From NCBI GenBank assembly GCA_049642465.1, contig JBAROV010000095.1:1-33928 (forward strand): a stretch of DNA of 33,928 nucleotides. Reading direction: 5' to 3'. The stretch's first letter is position 1. Each line of letters opens with the position of its first letter. The notes beneath the pieces are model-generated. The model made no database searches and was not told where the DNA came from. It saw nothing but the letters and a program-made list of their open reading frames with translations. Below are positions 1-7,373 of this stretch, one piece after another. The position numbers and the translations under genes were made by a program. The stretch is from CAWDPQ01 sp049642465. GTDB taxonomy: Bacteria; Acidobacteriota; Vicinamibacteria; Vicinamibacterales; 2-12-FULL-66-21.

Positions 1-732
1 CTACTGAAGTACGCGCCGTAGGGGCAGCCTCGAATGCAGCGGTTCCGATACTGGCAGCCGCCGCGGCCGTTGTGTGGCTGGGTCAGATTTGCCACGCGTC
101 CAATGATCATCGGACGGCCGCCAAAGGCCTTGGCGATGCGGTCTTTCACCTGGCGCTCGAGGCAATTCATCTCCATCGGCGGCAGGAACTGGCCGTCTGG
201 CAGCTGCGGTAGTCCCTCGCGGCTGCCGCTGATACCGGCAAAACGCTCGACGTAGTCGTTACCAGGGCGCAAGGTCGCGGTAGCGGACAGGCCAATCGAC
301 AGCGATGCCGTCGTGGGCGTTGGCCTCGAAATCGAGCTCGTTGAAGCGGTAGGACTGCCGGCCCCAGAGAAGCGATCGTCCGCCGACGTGGTAGCCGCGC
401 ATCCAGTCGAACCGCTGCACCTCGGAGTAGGGATTCTCGATGTCGTTGACGAACCAGTGGGCCGAGGCCGGGTGTGTGGTGTAGCCAGTACGGTTCTGTT
501 TCTCCTGCTTCGCAAGCTCCGCGCGCGACAGCTGGTTGCGGCCAGCGAATTGCCAGCTCTCCATCATCGCGGTCGGATACTCGCCATGTTTCACGTCGCG
601 GCCGCGCTCGAGAAGCAGCGTCCGCAGGCCCTTCTCGGTCAGCTCCTTGGCAGCCCAACCGCCGCTGATCCCGGATCCAACAACGATGGCGTCGTAGGTG
701 CGTTCGGCCGCTCCCGCGGCTTGGATGTACAT
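1..732 (-). CDS. GMC-family FAD oxidoreductase, N-terminal part, frameshifted and running off the left edge
   Basis: Flavin-dependent alcohol/sugar oxidoreductase of the GMC type; the exact substrate cannot be read. The first 157 residues hold the Rossmann dinucleotide motif GSGISG (about 19-24), an acidic residue after the second strand (E42), and the GMC segment HVGGRSLLWGRQ (115-126). A stop (complement of 259-261) then interrupts the frame after RDLAPW. Removing one base of the TT at 259-260 restores WYDYVERFAGISG and a continuous reading frame to position 1. That frame includes the family-typical cysteine-rich stretch CQYRNRCIRGCPYGAYFS. The gene is therefore a genuine GMC enzyme with a one-base insertion (mutation or sequencing error), and its C-terminal half lies outside the window. 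The start is ATG at 732 with no strong Shine-Dalgarno sequence. It lies 58 bases after the SDR-like gene on the same strand, so cotranscription is plausible. The family call is secure; whether the gene is functional is unknown. Confidence 0.85.
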
Positions 733-790
733 GAGAGGCCAAGGATACCGGCGGCCCCACTCCTCTGCAACCGGTCTGGTGTTGATGCAC

Positions 791-1825
791 TCACATCGCC
801 GGCAGTTTGTCGGCGAAGGCGCGAGTGCGGTTGGTCAACGTTGTCAGCCAGGCGAGCTGTAGCGCAAGTCCGGTCCTGAAGACTTCCATAAACGCAGGGG
901 GTAAGCCGGACCAGTCGATCGCGAGGCGGCCCCAGTCCGGGCGTCGGCCGTCGTAGTCCGTGAAGCCGTAGCGTCGGGCAAGTTCCCACGAACTCAGGAG
1001 CTGGCCCGTGTGCACGAGATACTGGGCGTCGCTCGCCAGGGCCGCAACGGCTCGCCCAACGAAGAGCGGCGACTCCGATTCCAGGAAGTTCGCATCTCTC
1101 TTGCCGGCGTCCCTCCAGTTCGCTTCACTGACGCCGAAGCGCTGCAGCATCGATTCCGACCGGAGGAACCCTGGTGTGATCGCGATGGCCGCGACGCCAT
1201 GCGACTTCAGTTCTGCGGCCATGTTCAGCGCCAGCACCTTGAGTCCGGCCTTGACGACTTGTGACATCGGGTTGCCGCCACCGCCCAGCAGATCGTTCTC
1301 GGTGACCTCGACAATCAGTCCGCGTTGGTTGCGGATCATGATCGGGGCGGCGTACTTGGCCGTGATGATGTGCGACGTAAGCGCCTGTCGGAAGATCGCG
1401 TCGGCGTTTTTCAGGTCTGCCTGCCAGAAGTTGCCCCACTGCCCCATCATGGGCTCTTCGCCGGCGATGCTGTTGACCAGTACGTCGAGGCGCTGGTGCT
1501 TGCGACCGATGCGCCTGAAGAGTGCCTTTACGTCGGCCTCGATGGTGTGGTCGACGCGAACTGCGATTGCCGTTCCACCAGCCGCGTTGATCATCGCGGC
1601 GGTTTCGTCGATCGTCTCGCGACGTCGGTACGGCGACGGTCGGCCCTTGACGCTCCGTCCAGTGCAGTACACCGTGGCACCAGCCTCGCCGAGCGCGCGA
1701 GCGATGCCACGTCCCGCCCCGCGTGTGGCACCGGCGACGACGGCGATCGCGCCTGTCAGCGGTCGACCCGACTCAGGGGGCGCAGCCGGTCGTGGATTGT
1801 GTTTAGAAGTTCGCTTGCTGGGCAT
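791..1825 (-). CDS. SDR-family oxidoreductase-like protein with a degenerate catalytic centre
   Basis: Short-chain dehydrogenase/reductase fold. The N-terminal glycine motif GATRGAGRG (about residues 32-40) is the NAD(P)-binding TGxxxGxG equivalent, and VNSIAG matches the family NNAG segment. At the catalytic position the usual Y-x-x-x-K reads S-Q-V-V-K (S188, K192), and the usual catalytic Ser is T175 in IVEVTEND. Lys is kept while Tyr and Ser are not, so normal SDR chemistry is doubtful. At about 344 aa it is longer than a classical 250-aa SDR, with a C-terminal extension rich in aromatic residues. Two starts are possible: GTG at 1831 or ATG at 1825. GAAGG lies 9 bases before the ATG and only 3 before the GTG, so ATG is preferred. 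The GMC oxidoreductase follows 58 bases downstream. The natural substrate is unknown. Confidence 0.85.
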   Translation of the reverse strand: MPSKRTSKHNPRPAAPPESGRPLTGAIAVVAGATRGAGRGIARALGEAGATVYCTGRSVKGRPSPYRRRETIDETAAMINAAGGTAIAVRVDHTIEADVKALFRRIGRKHQRLDVLVNSIAGEEPMMGQWGNFWQADLKNADAIFRQALTSHIITAKYAAPIMIRNQRGLIVEVTENDLLGGGGNPMSQVVKAGLKVLALNMAAELKSHGVAAIAITPGFLRSESMLQRFGVSEANWRDAGKRDANFLESESPLFVGRAVAALASDAQYLVHTGQLLSSWELARRYGFTDYDGRRPDWGRLAIDWSGLPPAFMEVFRTGLALQLAWLTTLTNRTRAFADKLPAM

Positions 1826-1831
1826 AGGCAC

Positions 1832-1932
1832 GGGCCTTCGGCGCGGGTTTAAACAAAGTCGCTTTTACCTCATTTCGAGGGCGTTGAGAATTTTTTCGTG
1901 GGTTTATCTTCCTCTGATGCGTCAATAGAGGT
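1832..1932 (+). promoter_or_regulatory. divergent intergenic region between the SDR-like gene and the ECF sigma factor
   Basis: This 101-base gap must hold promoters for both directions. On the plus strand an AT-rich GAGAATTTTTTCG (about 1888-1900) is followed by GATGCGTCAATAGAG (1917-1931) just before the sigma-factor start. ECF genes often regulate themselves, so these two blocks could be -35 and -10 elements, but no consensus can be proved from one copy. A short ATG CGT CAA TAG minigene sits at 1918-1929. Confidence 0.3.
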
Positions 1933-2478
1933 GTGAGCCGGCCGCTGTCCGAACAGGATTTGATCGAGACCTACCGGAGCACGGTCAGACCGCTCTACGG
2001 CTATGTCTCTCGCAGGGTCGGCGGCGATGCCAGCCTGGCTGAGGATCTCGTGCAGGACACGTGGATGCGGGCCATTGGCGACTGGCCGGCGAAGGGGATC
2101 CCGGCAGAGCCCCTCGCGTGGCTGATCCGAGTGGCGCGGAACACGCTCATCAGCCACTCGCGTCGGCTGCGTCCGCAGCTCGTCGAGCCGGCGCTCCTCG
2201 ATCTGATCGAAAGCACGCCGGCGGTGGCGGCCGACGATCCGGGCGCGGCGGCCCTCATCAACTGGGGGCTGGCGCGGCTTCGACGCGCGCATGCCGAGCT
2301 GCTCGAAGACTTCTACTTCACCGGCAAGAGCGTGCGCGACATGGCACGCGAGCGGTCGTTGTCGGAACGCGCGGTTGAAGGACGGCTGCGCCGCGCCCGC
2401 GAAAAACTGAGGAAGAAAATAGAAAAAGTGAGGAACGGGACATGTCGGGCCGACACGAACCTCGTGAGGAGTTTCTGA
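1933..2478 (+). CDS. ECF-type RNA polymerase sigma factor (sigma-70 family)
   Basis: Alternative sigma factor of 181 aa with the two-domain ECF layout. The sigma-2 region is at about residues 8-75, with YRSTVRPLYGYVSRRVGG and the LAEDLVQDTWMRAI segment that contacts the -10 element and core polymerase. After a short acidic linker comes sigma-4 (about 117-166), with an HTH made of FTGKSVRDMARERSLSERAV and the basic helix GRLRRAREKLRKK. The start is GTG at 1933; GAGG lies only one base upstream, so initiation may be weak or near-leaderless. The last 37 bases overlap the next gene, a membrane coiled-coil protein, indicating translational coupling and a probable regulator pair. The ECF subgroup is not assigned. 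Confidence 0.92.
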   Translation: MSRPLSEQDLIETYRSTVRPLYGYVSRRVGGDASLAEDLVQDTWMRAIGDWPAKGIPAEPLAWLIRVARNTLISHSRRLRPQLVEPALLDLIESTPAVAADDPGAAALINWGLARLRRAHAELLEDFYFTGKSVRDMARERSLSERAVEGRLRRAREKLRKKIEKVRNGTCRADTNLVRSF

Positions 2479-3410
2479 ACCAGCTCGAGCTCCGCCTGCG
2501 TGCCGATCACAGACGGATCGACCTCGCGGCAGCCAGGGCCCACACCTGGATGCCACAGTCGAGACTTGCCATCGCCCTCGCAGTTGTCGCGATCGCAGTC
2601 GTGTCCATGGCGATGGGGGGCGGGGTCGTCGCGGCTAGGTACGAGGCGCGCCTCAGCGAGCAGCGCGATCTGCTGCTCAGCACTTTCGATCAGCGGGCAG
2701 TCATCGCCAAGCAGCGACTGGCCCTGGCGACCCAGCAGCTACAGGAGGTGAAACAGCGCGTGTCGGTCGGTATCGAACCGCCGGAAACCGTGGCCGATAT
2801 CCGGTTCAAGGTGAGCGAAGCCGAGGCCGAGCTGAAATCGATCGAGCTCGACCTCGCGGAAATCCGGACCACGGGTCGGGAGCCGATGAACGCCCTCTCG
2901 GCGCCACCGATCTCGGGCCGCGACTTCGTCACGGAGCGTTTGCGCGTCGAGATGTCGGTGCCAGCCGCGGCGCTCGAGCTCGAGAAGGCGCGAGCGCACG
3001 CTGCGCGGACCCGGTTCGAAGTCGGCCTGGCGGATGCGGCCGACGTCGAGGCCGCCGGAACGCGAATGATCGAATTGGAGTCGGCCGTCGAGGTATATCG
3101 CCGGAAGATCGATATCCGTCAGAAGTTTCTGAAGGACGGCCTCACGGCGGCAGTTGCGGATTTGCGTGGACTCGAGTCCGAGACGGATCTGCGCCGCACG
3201 GCCCTCGCGCGCCGGATTGACTCCGCACGACGGCAGGTCCGTGACCTCAAGACCAGAATCGAAACAGGCACCGCCAATCCGTTGAATCTCGCGGAAGCCG
3301 AACTGCGTCTGCAGGAACTGCAGCTCGAGATGTCGAAGGCGGACTACGATTTGCTGCTGATTCGAAAGCAGCTCGATCTGCTGCTGATTGGGAAGCAGCT
3401 CGGGAAGTAG
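2442..3410 (+). CDS. single-pass membrane coiled-coil protein, probable partner of the ECF sigma factor
   Basis: Not a recognised named family. The 322-residue product has a short charged N-terminus (EEFLNQLELRLRADHRR, residues 9-25), one hydrophobic helix (about 41-66) and a long, almost wholly helical region rich in Glu, Arg, Leu and Ala up to the C-terminus, as expected for a coiled coil. The C-terminus ends in near-duplicate LLLIRKQLDLLLIGKQL segments. It starts inside the sigma-factor gene (ATG 2442, AGGA just upstream), so the two are translated together. By position and topology it could be an anti-sigma factor: the cytoplasmic N-terminus would hold the sigma factor and the extracytoplasmic coiled coil would sense the envelope. 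No zinc-binding anti-sigma motif (HxxxCxxC) is present, so this role is inference. Confidence 0.8.
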   Translation: MSGRHEPREEFLNQLELRLRADHRRIDLAAARAHTWMPQSRLAIALAVVAIAVVSMAMGGGVVAARYEARLSEQRDLLLSTFDQRAVIAKQRLALATQQLQEVKQRVSVGIEPPETVADIRFKVSEAEAELKSIELDLAEIRTTGREPMNALSAPPISGRDFVTERLRVEMSVPAAALELEKARAHAARTRFEVGLADAADVEAAGTRMIELESAVEVYRRKIDIRQKFLKDGLTAAVADLRGLESETDLRRTALARRIDSARRQVRDLKTRIETGTANPLNLAEAELRLQELQLEMSKADYDLLLIRKQLDLLLIGKQLGK

Positions 3411-3435
3411 CGGAAGTGACCTATCATGACCCTCG

Positions 3436-4692
3436 ATGCTCCACCGTCTCTCGATCGTCACCCTCCTCATGGCCGTGGGAACTGCTGCGTTTCTCAGCGG
3501 TCAAGAAACCAGTGTGTCGTGGCCATACAAGATCGAACGACTGTCCTCACCGGCGGGTGGGAATAGCGGGCAACCGCAATTATCATCGTCGACACGCGGG
3601 CTGGTGTTGAGCTGGATCGAACGCGACGGGCAAAAAGCGACGCTTCGCTTTGCCGAGCGCGATGCCGGCGCCTGGTCGGCTCCGCGGGATGTGGCGTCGG
3701 GAACGGATTGGTTCGTCAACTGGGCGGACGTGCCGTCTGTCGGGCGCCTCGCGAGCGGCGAGCTCGTGGCGCACTGGCTCCAGAAGAGCGGCCCGAGCAC
3801 CTATGCCTATGACGTTCGACTGTCGTATTCAAGGGACGAGGGCAAGACGTGGTCGCCGTCGTTTACACCACATTCGGACGGCACCAGAACTGAACACGGA
3901 TTCGCATCGTTGTTCCAAATGCCGGGCGCGGGGCTGGGACTCGCGTGGCTCGACGGTCGCGCGATGAAGACGGGTGGGTCGCACGATGGGCATGGGCCCG
4001 ATAGCGGGGCGATGAGCGTGCAGTTTGCGACGTTCGGACGGGACTGGAGGCAGACGTCAGAGCTGCCCGTCGACCTCCGCGTGTGTGAGTGTTGTCCGAC
4101 GAGTGCCGCTGTCACATCCGAGGGTCCCATCGTGGCGTATCGCAATCGAAGTGAAGACGAGGTGCGTGACATCTTCATCTCACGGCTGGACAACGGAACA
4201 TGGACCGAGCCGAGGGCGATCCACTCCGATGCCTGGAAGATCGCCGCATGTCCTGTCAACGGTCCGATGTTGAGCGCGCGCGGTCGCGACGTGGCTATCG
4301 CCTGGTTCACGGCTCAGGGAGACCAGCCGCGCGCCCTTGTCGCTTTCTCCAGGGATGCGGGACGGACCTTCGGCTCTCCGATTCGTCTCGATGATGCCGG
4401 GTCGCTCGGCCGGGTCGACGTCGAACTCATGGCCGACGGGTCGGTCGCGGCCAGCTGGATAGAATTCGCCGAGGAGCGAGCGCAGTTTCGGGTGCGACGC
4501 GTCGAGCCGTCCGGGCGCAAGTCCTCAGCGATCGTAGTGTCCGATCTAGCAGGAGGCCGGGCAAGCGGCTATCCGCGTATCGCATCCAGCGGCAACGAAA
4601 TTGTCTTCGCCTGGACCGAAAGCGCGAACGGTCGTTCTCAAGTTCAGACAGCCGCGGCGCTCCTTGCCCTTCAGCCTGGGCGCCTGAAGTAG
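3436..4692 (+). CDS. secreted Asp-box (sialidase-like beta-propeller) protein
   Basis: Exported 418-aa protein of the sialidase/BNR-repeat fold. An N-terminal signal peptide (hydrophobic residues about 5-20, cut near SGQE) precedes a beta-rich body. Two Asp-boxes are visible: YSRDEGKTW (131-139) and SRDAGRTF (305-312). Further WLDGR, AWFTAQGD and SWIEF strands fit propeller blades. The sialidase arginine triad and FRIP motif are not evident, so enzymatic sialidase activity is not supported. An unusual cysteine cluster, RVCECCPTS (about 215-223), plus C272 could bind a metal or form disulfides. It stands 25 bases after the coiled-coil gene on the same strand and may be cotranscribed with the sigma operon. 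Fold call good, function unknown. Confidence 0.8.
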   Translation: MLHRLSIVTLLMAVGTAAFLSGQETSVSWPYKIERLSSPAGGNSGQPQLSSSTRGLVLSWIERDGQKATLRFAERDAGAWSAPRDVASGTDWFVNWADVPSVGRLASGELVAHWLQKSGPSTYAYDVRLSYSRDEGKTWSPSFTPHSDGTRTEHGFASLFQMPGAGLGLAWLDGRAMKTGGSHDGHGPDSGAMSVQFATFGRDWRQTSELPVDLRVCECCPTSAAVTSEGPIVAYRNRSEDEVRDIFISRLDNGTWTEPRAIHSDAWKIAACPVNGPMLSARGRDVAIAWFTAQGDQPRALVAFSRDAGRTFGSPIRLDDAGSLGRVDVELMADGSVAASWIEFAEERAQFRVRRVEPSGRKSSAIVVSDLAGGRASGYPRIASSGNEIVFAWTESANGRSQVQTAAALLALQPGRLK

Positions 4693-4892
4693 TCGCGATC
4701 CCGCACGCTAGTGGCGGCTTTCAGAACGCCTTACGATGGCCGAAAGTCCATACCGAAAGCCGTAGACCGTCCTTCCCCGCTGCTTCAAAAATGGCCTGAA
4801 CCCCGTGCGTCGGGCATTCGTCCTCCGGGCATGTCGTTTGCCAGCCAGCGCTGCGCATCCGTCGCTTGAGGCTGCAGGAAGGCACACGAAAC
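4693..4892. other. 200-base intergenic stretch upstream of the HAF-repeat gene
   Basis: No gene is supported here. The only regulatory signal I can point to is GGAAGG 10 bases before the ATG at 4893. A c-di-GMP riboswitch was looked for and not found. Confidence 0.4.
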
Positions 4893-6293
4893 ATGACTGC
4901 TTCACGTACCTCGACCGCAGTATTCGCCACGTTCGCCGTGATCCTCTTCACCGTGCTCGGCAGCGAGGCGCCGCGTGGCGCCGCGCCCCCGTACACCGTC
5001 ATCGACCTCGGCACCTTTGGCACCGTGCAGAGCGCGCAGGCGGTGGACGTCAACGACGCCGGCCAGGTAGTGGGTGTTGCGGGCAACCGTGCATTCCTCT
5101 GGCAGAACGGTACAAAGACTGATCTCGGTACGCTGGGCAGTGGCTCCGCAGCCTGGGCCTTCGGGCTGAACGAGGCAGGCCAGGTTGTCGGCCATTCTGC
5201 GCTCACGACGCCGCCTTCGGGGGCCCATGCAGTCTTGTGGAGCAACGGCGCGATCACCGACCTCACGCCCGACCTCCCTTCAAACCAGACCGCGGCTGCG
5301 ACCGCCATCAACGAAGCCGGTCAGGTAGTGGGCAACATCTATTACACCACCGCCTTTCTCTGGCAGAACGGCACGCGGACGTCGCTCGGGCATCTGGGCG
5401 GCGGCAACAGCGCGGCAAGCGACCTCAACGACAGCGGCCTGGTCGTGGGCTCGTCCTACACGGACCAGATGACCCCCCTCGGGTTCATGCAGCATCCGTT
5501 CGTGTGGCAGAACGGCGTGATGACGGATCTGGGTCTGCTCGCAGGCGACGAGGACGGCGGCGCGTCGGCGATCAACAACGCCGGCCAGATCGTCGGATCA
5601 TCGGGCCGCACCGATCCCGACACGTACGAGTCGTTCTATCGGGCGTTCCTCTACTCCAGCGGCGTCATGACGGCGCTGCCGGTCCCGAGCTGGGAGGCGT
5701 ACGCGGGAGACATCAACGACGCCGGTGTCGTCGTGGGCAGCATGCGGGCCGGCGGCGGCGTCTCGAATTTCCACGCGTGGGTTTACATCGACGGTAGCGT
5801 GACGAACCTGAATACCCTGATTCAACCTGGAACCGGTCTTCACATCGCTTATGCGAATGCCATCAACAACGCGGGGCAGATTGCGGCAACGGCGTTCGAC
5901 GCGCAGGGCCGGTACCACGCTGTGCTGCTGACGCCCGGCGAGGGTCCGCCGCCGACGCCAGCCGTGTCGATCGGTGACGTGACGGTGTTTGAAGGCAACT
6001 CGGGCACGCGGACCGCGGGCTTCCTGTTAACCGTTTCGCCGATGACCAGCAGCGCCGTGACCGTCGCGTACAGCACTGCCAGCGGCACCGCGACAGCGGG
6101 AACCGATTACGATGCGGCGTCAGGCACGGTAACCATTCCTGCTGGCCGGACGACGTGGGCGGTCTACGTCACGGTGAGAAGCGATCGCAAGCGAGAGTCG
6201 GACGAGACGTTCTTCGTGAATCTCTCGAACGGCACGGGCGCGACAATCGCCGACGGCCGTGGAGTGGGCACGATTCGGGACGACGATCGGTAG
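4893..6293 (+). CDS. secreted HAF-repeat protein with a C-terminal Calx-beta domain
   Basis: Exported 466-aa repeat protein. A signal peptide (about residues 1-30) is followed by at least six HAF-type repeats, each with an FLWQNG-like strand, a DLG(T/L)L turn and an INxAGQVVG-like strand. Copies of (A/S)GxVVG or AGQIVG recur about every 45-55 residues through residue 300. The last 110 residues (about 355-466) form a Calx-beta domain: AVSIGDVTVFEGNSG, SGTATAGTDYDAASGTV, ESDETFFVNL and the closing GTIRDDD are the family's Ca2+-binding and strand motifs. The reading frame can be extended to a TTG at 4866, but the signal peptide and GGAAGG favour ATG 4893. The role is probably extracellular or surface-associated; the ligand is unknown. 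Confidence 0.9.
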   Translation: MTASRTSTAVFATFAVILFTVLGSEAPRGAAPPYTVIDLGTFGTVQSAQAVDVNDAGQVVGVAGNRAFLWQNGTKTDLGTLGSGSAAWAFGLNEAGQVVGHSALTTPPSGAHAVLWSNGAITDLTPDLPSNQTAAATAINEAGQVVGNIYYTTAFLWQNGTRTSLGHLGGGNSAASDLNDSGLVVGSSYTDQMTPLGFMQHPFVWQNGVMTDLGLLAGDEDGGASAINNAGQIVGSSGRTDPDTYESFYRAFLYSSGVMTALPVPSWEAYAGDINDAGVVVGSMRAGGGVSNFHAWVYIDGSVTNLNTLIQPGTGLHIAYANAINNAGQIAATAFDAQGRYHAVLLTPGEGPPPTPAVSIGDVTVFEGNSGTRTAGFLLTVSPMTSSAVTVAYSTASGTATAGTDYDAASGTVTIPAGRTTWAVYVTVRSDRKRESDETFFVNLSNGTGATIADGRGVGTIRDDDR

Positions 6294-6352
6294 GACGGGA
6301 GGACGGGAGGACGGGGCTCGGGTTTCGGGGCTCGGGTTTCGGGGCTCGGGGT
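6294..6352. repeat. G-rich tandem repeats between convergent genes
   Basis: Two tandem arrays fill the gap exactly. About three copies of an 8-bp unit GACGGGAG are followed by about three copies of a 14-bp unit CTCGGGTTTCGGGG, the last copy degenerate. Ten runs of at least three G on the plus strand give clear G-quadruplex potential. The array sits between two convergent stop codons, so it may act in transcription ending or merely be a slippage-prone spacer. A similar GGACGGGAG-type motif occurs at about 33819-33834. Confidence 0.8.
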
Positions 6353-7212
6353 TACGTAGCGCGGCCGTAGCGCGCCTCCTCCGCGAAGTACGCCGGAAAA
6401 CCGACGGCTTTCTTCAGATCCTCGAAGTCCATTGCCGCCGCGGGGCGCTCGGATCGTGCGAGGCTGACGAGTGCGGTCCGCATCGCCTGGATCGACACGT
6501 TGAGCAGCGTCAAGGGGTAGACCGCGATCTTGTAGCCGATCCCCTCGAGCCGCGACGGCGAGAGCAGCGGAGTCTTGCCCCCCTCGATCAGGTTGGCCAT
6601 CTTGGGACCGTCGACCTCGATGCAGTATCGGCGCATCTCCTGCTCGTCGAGTGGCGCCTCGAGGAATGTGATGTCGGCGCCAGTCTCGCGAAACAGCCGG
6701 CAACGCGCGATGGCTTCTTCGAGGCTGATACACGCGCGCGCATCCGTGCGGGCCATGATCAAAATGCCGGTGCCGGCGTCACGCGCATCGACTGCGGCTC
6801 GAATGCGCGTGAGCGCCTCATCGCGGCCGACCACTGACTTCCCTTCCGTGTGTCCGCATCGTTTCGGCGCGACCTGATCCTCGAGCATGATGGCTGCGAA
6901 CCCGGCGCGCTCGTAGCCCTGCACCGTCCGCTTGATGTTCTGCGCGCTGCCGAACCCGGTGTCGCCATCGCCGATCATGGGAATCGAGACGGCGCGGCAG
7001 ATGTTCTGGCCCTGATCGACCAGTTCGCCGTACGAGATCAGTCCGGTGTCGGGCATCCCGAGCCGCGCCGCGGAGACAGCAAACCCGCTCATGAAGCCCA
7101 GCTCGAACCCCGCCTCTTCGATCAAGCGAGCGGACATCGCGTCGTGACAGCCCGGCATCACCAGTATCCCAGGGCGTTCGAGGAGAGCACGCAGACGGTC
7201 GGCAGGCGTCAT
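6352..7212 (-). CDS. isocitrate lyase/PEP mutase superfamily carbon-carbon lyase
   Basis: Cytoplasmic TIM-barrel enzyme of 286 aa in the PEP mutase/2-methylisocitrate lyase/oxaloacetate decarboxylase group. Visible signatures are the Mg2+-binding GDGDTGFG (81-88), ED (111-112) and the mobile-loop motif PKRCGH (116-121) with the catalytic-type Cys119, followed by ARTDAR and FLEAP strands. Length matches the short (non-AceA) members. The KRCGH loop argues for lyase rather than PEP mutase chemistry, but the 2-oxo acid or acylpyruvate substrate cannot be decided. It begins at ATG 7212, 14 bases after the small gene at 7227-7364, which itself follows the racemase-like gene by 9 bases. The three appear to be one operon, perhaps for catabolism of an amino or hydroxy acid. 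Confidence 0.9.
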   Translation of the reverse strand: MTPADRLRALLERPGILVMPGCHDAMSARLIEEAGFELGFMSGFAVSAARLGMPDTGLISYGELVDQGQNICRAVSIPMIGDGDTGFGSAQNIKRTVQGYERAGFAAIMLEDQVAPKRCGHTEGKSVVGRDEALTRIRAAVDARDAGTGILIMARTDARACISLEEAIARCRLFRETGADITFLEAPLDEQEMRRYCIEVDGPKMANLIEGGKTPLLSPSRLEGIGYKIAVYPLTLLNVSIQAMRTALVSLARSERPAAAMDFEDLKKAVGFPAYFAEEARYGRAT

Positions 7213-7226
7213 CAGCTGATGGCAGC

Positions 7227-7364
7227 CTACGCCAGCGCCTTTCCGTAGAGCGCGAGCAAACGGCCGATCCCTGCGCCGATGAGGACACCGAATAGCCGGC
7301 GCGTCACCAATCCTCGCGCCTCAGACTCCAGTCGATCTTTTTCACATTGGTCCCGTTCGCACAT
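7227..7364 (-). CDS. 45-aa small protein between racemase and lyase genes
   Basis: Unrecognised small gene. It reads MCERDQCEKDRLESEARGLV followed by a TRRLFGV segment and a glycine/leucine-rich helix (about residues 24-42) ending KALA. The support is positional: GGAG lies 5 bases before the ATG, directly after the racemase stop codon. The gene fills the space between the two enzyme genes with 9-base and 14-base gaps. The hydrophilic, cysteine-containing N-terminus plus one short hydrophobic helix suggests a membrane-associated peptide. The Arg-Arg before the hydrophobic stretch recalls a Tat motif, but nothing follows that could be cargo. Function unknown. Confidence 0.65.
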   Translation of the reverse strand: MCERDQCEKDRLESEARGLVTRRLFGVLIGAGIGRLLALYGKALA

Positions 7365-7373
7365 GGTGACTCC

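Noticed and set aside
167..790. 207-codon minus-strand frame over the GMC gene
   Set aside because: Out of frame with the conserved GMC motifs; Arg/Pro-rich shadow.
4693..4892. c-di-GMP (GEMM) riboswitch before the HAF-repeat gene
   Set aside because: No GEMM core or tetraloop-receptor pattern could be identified.
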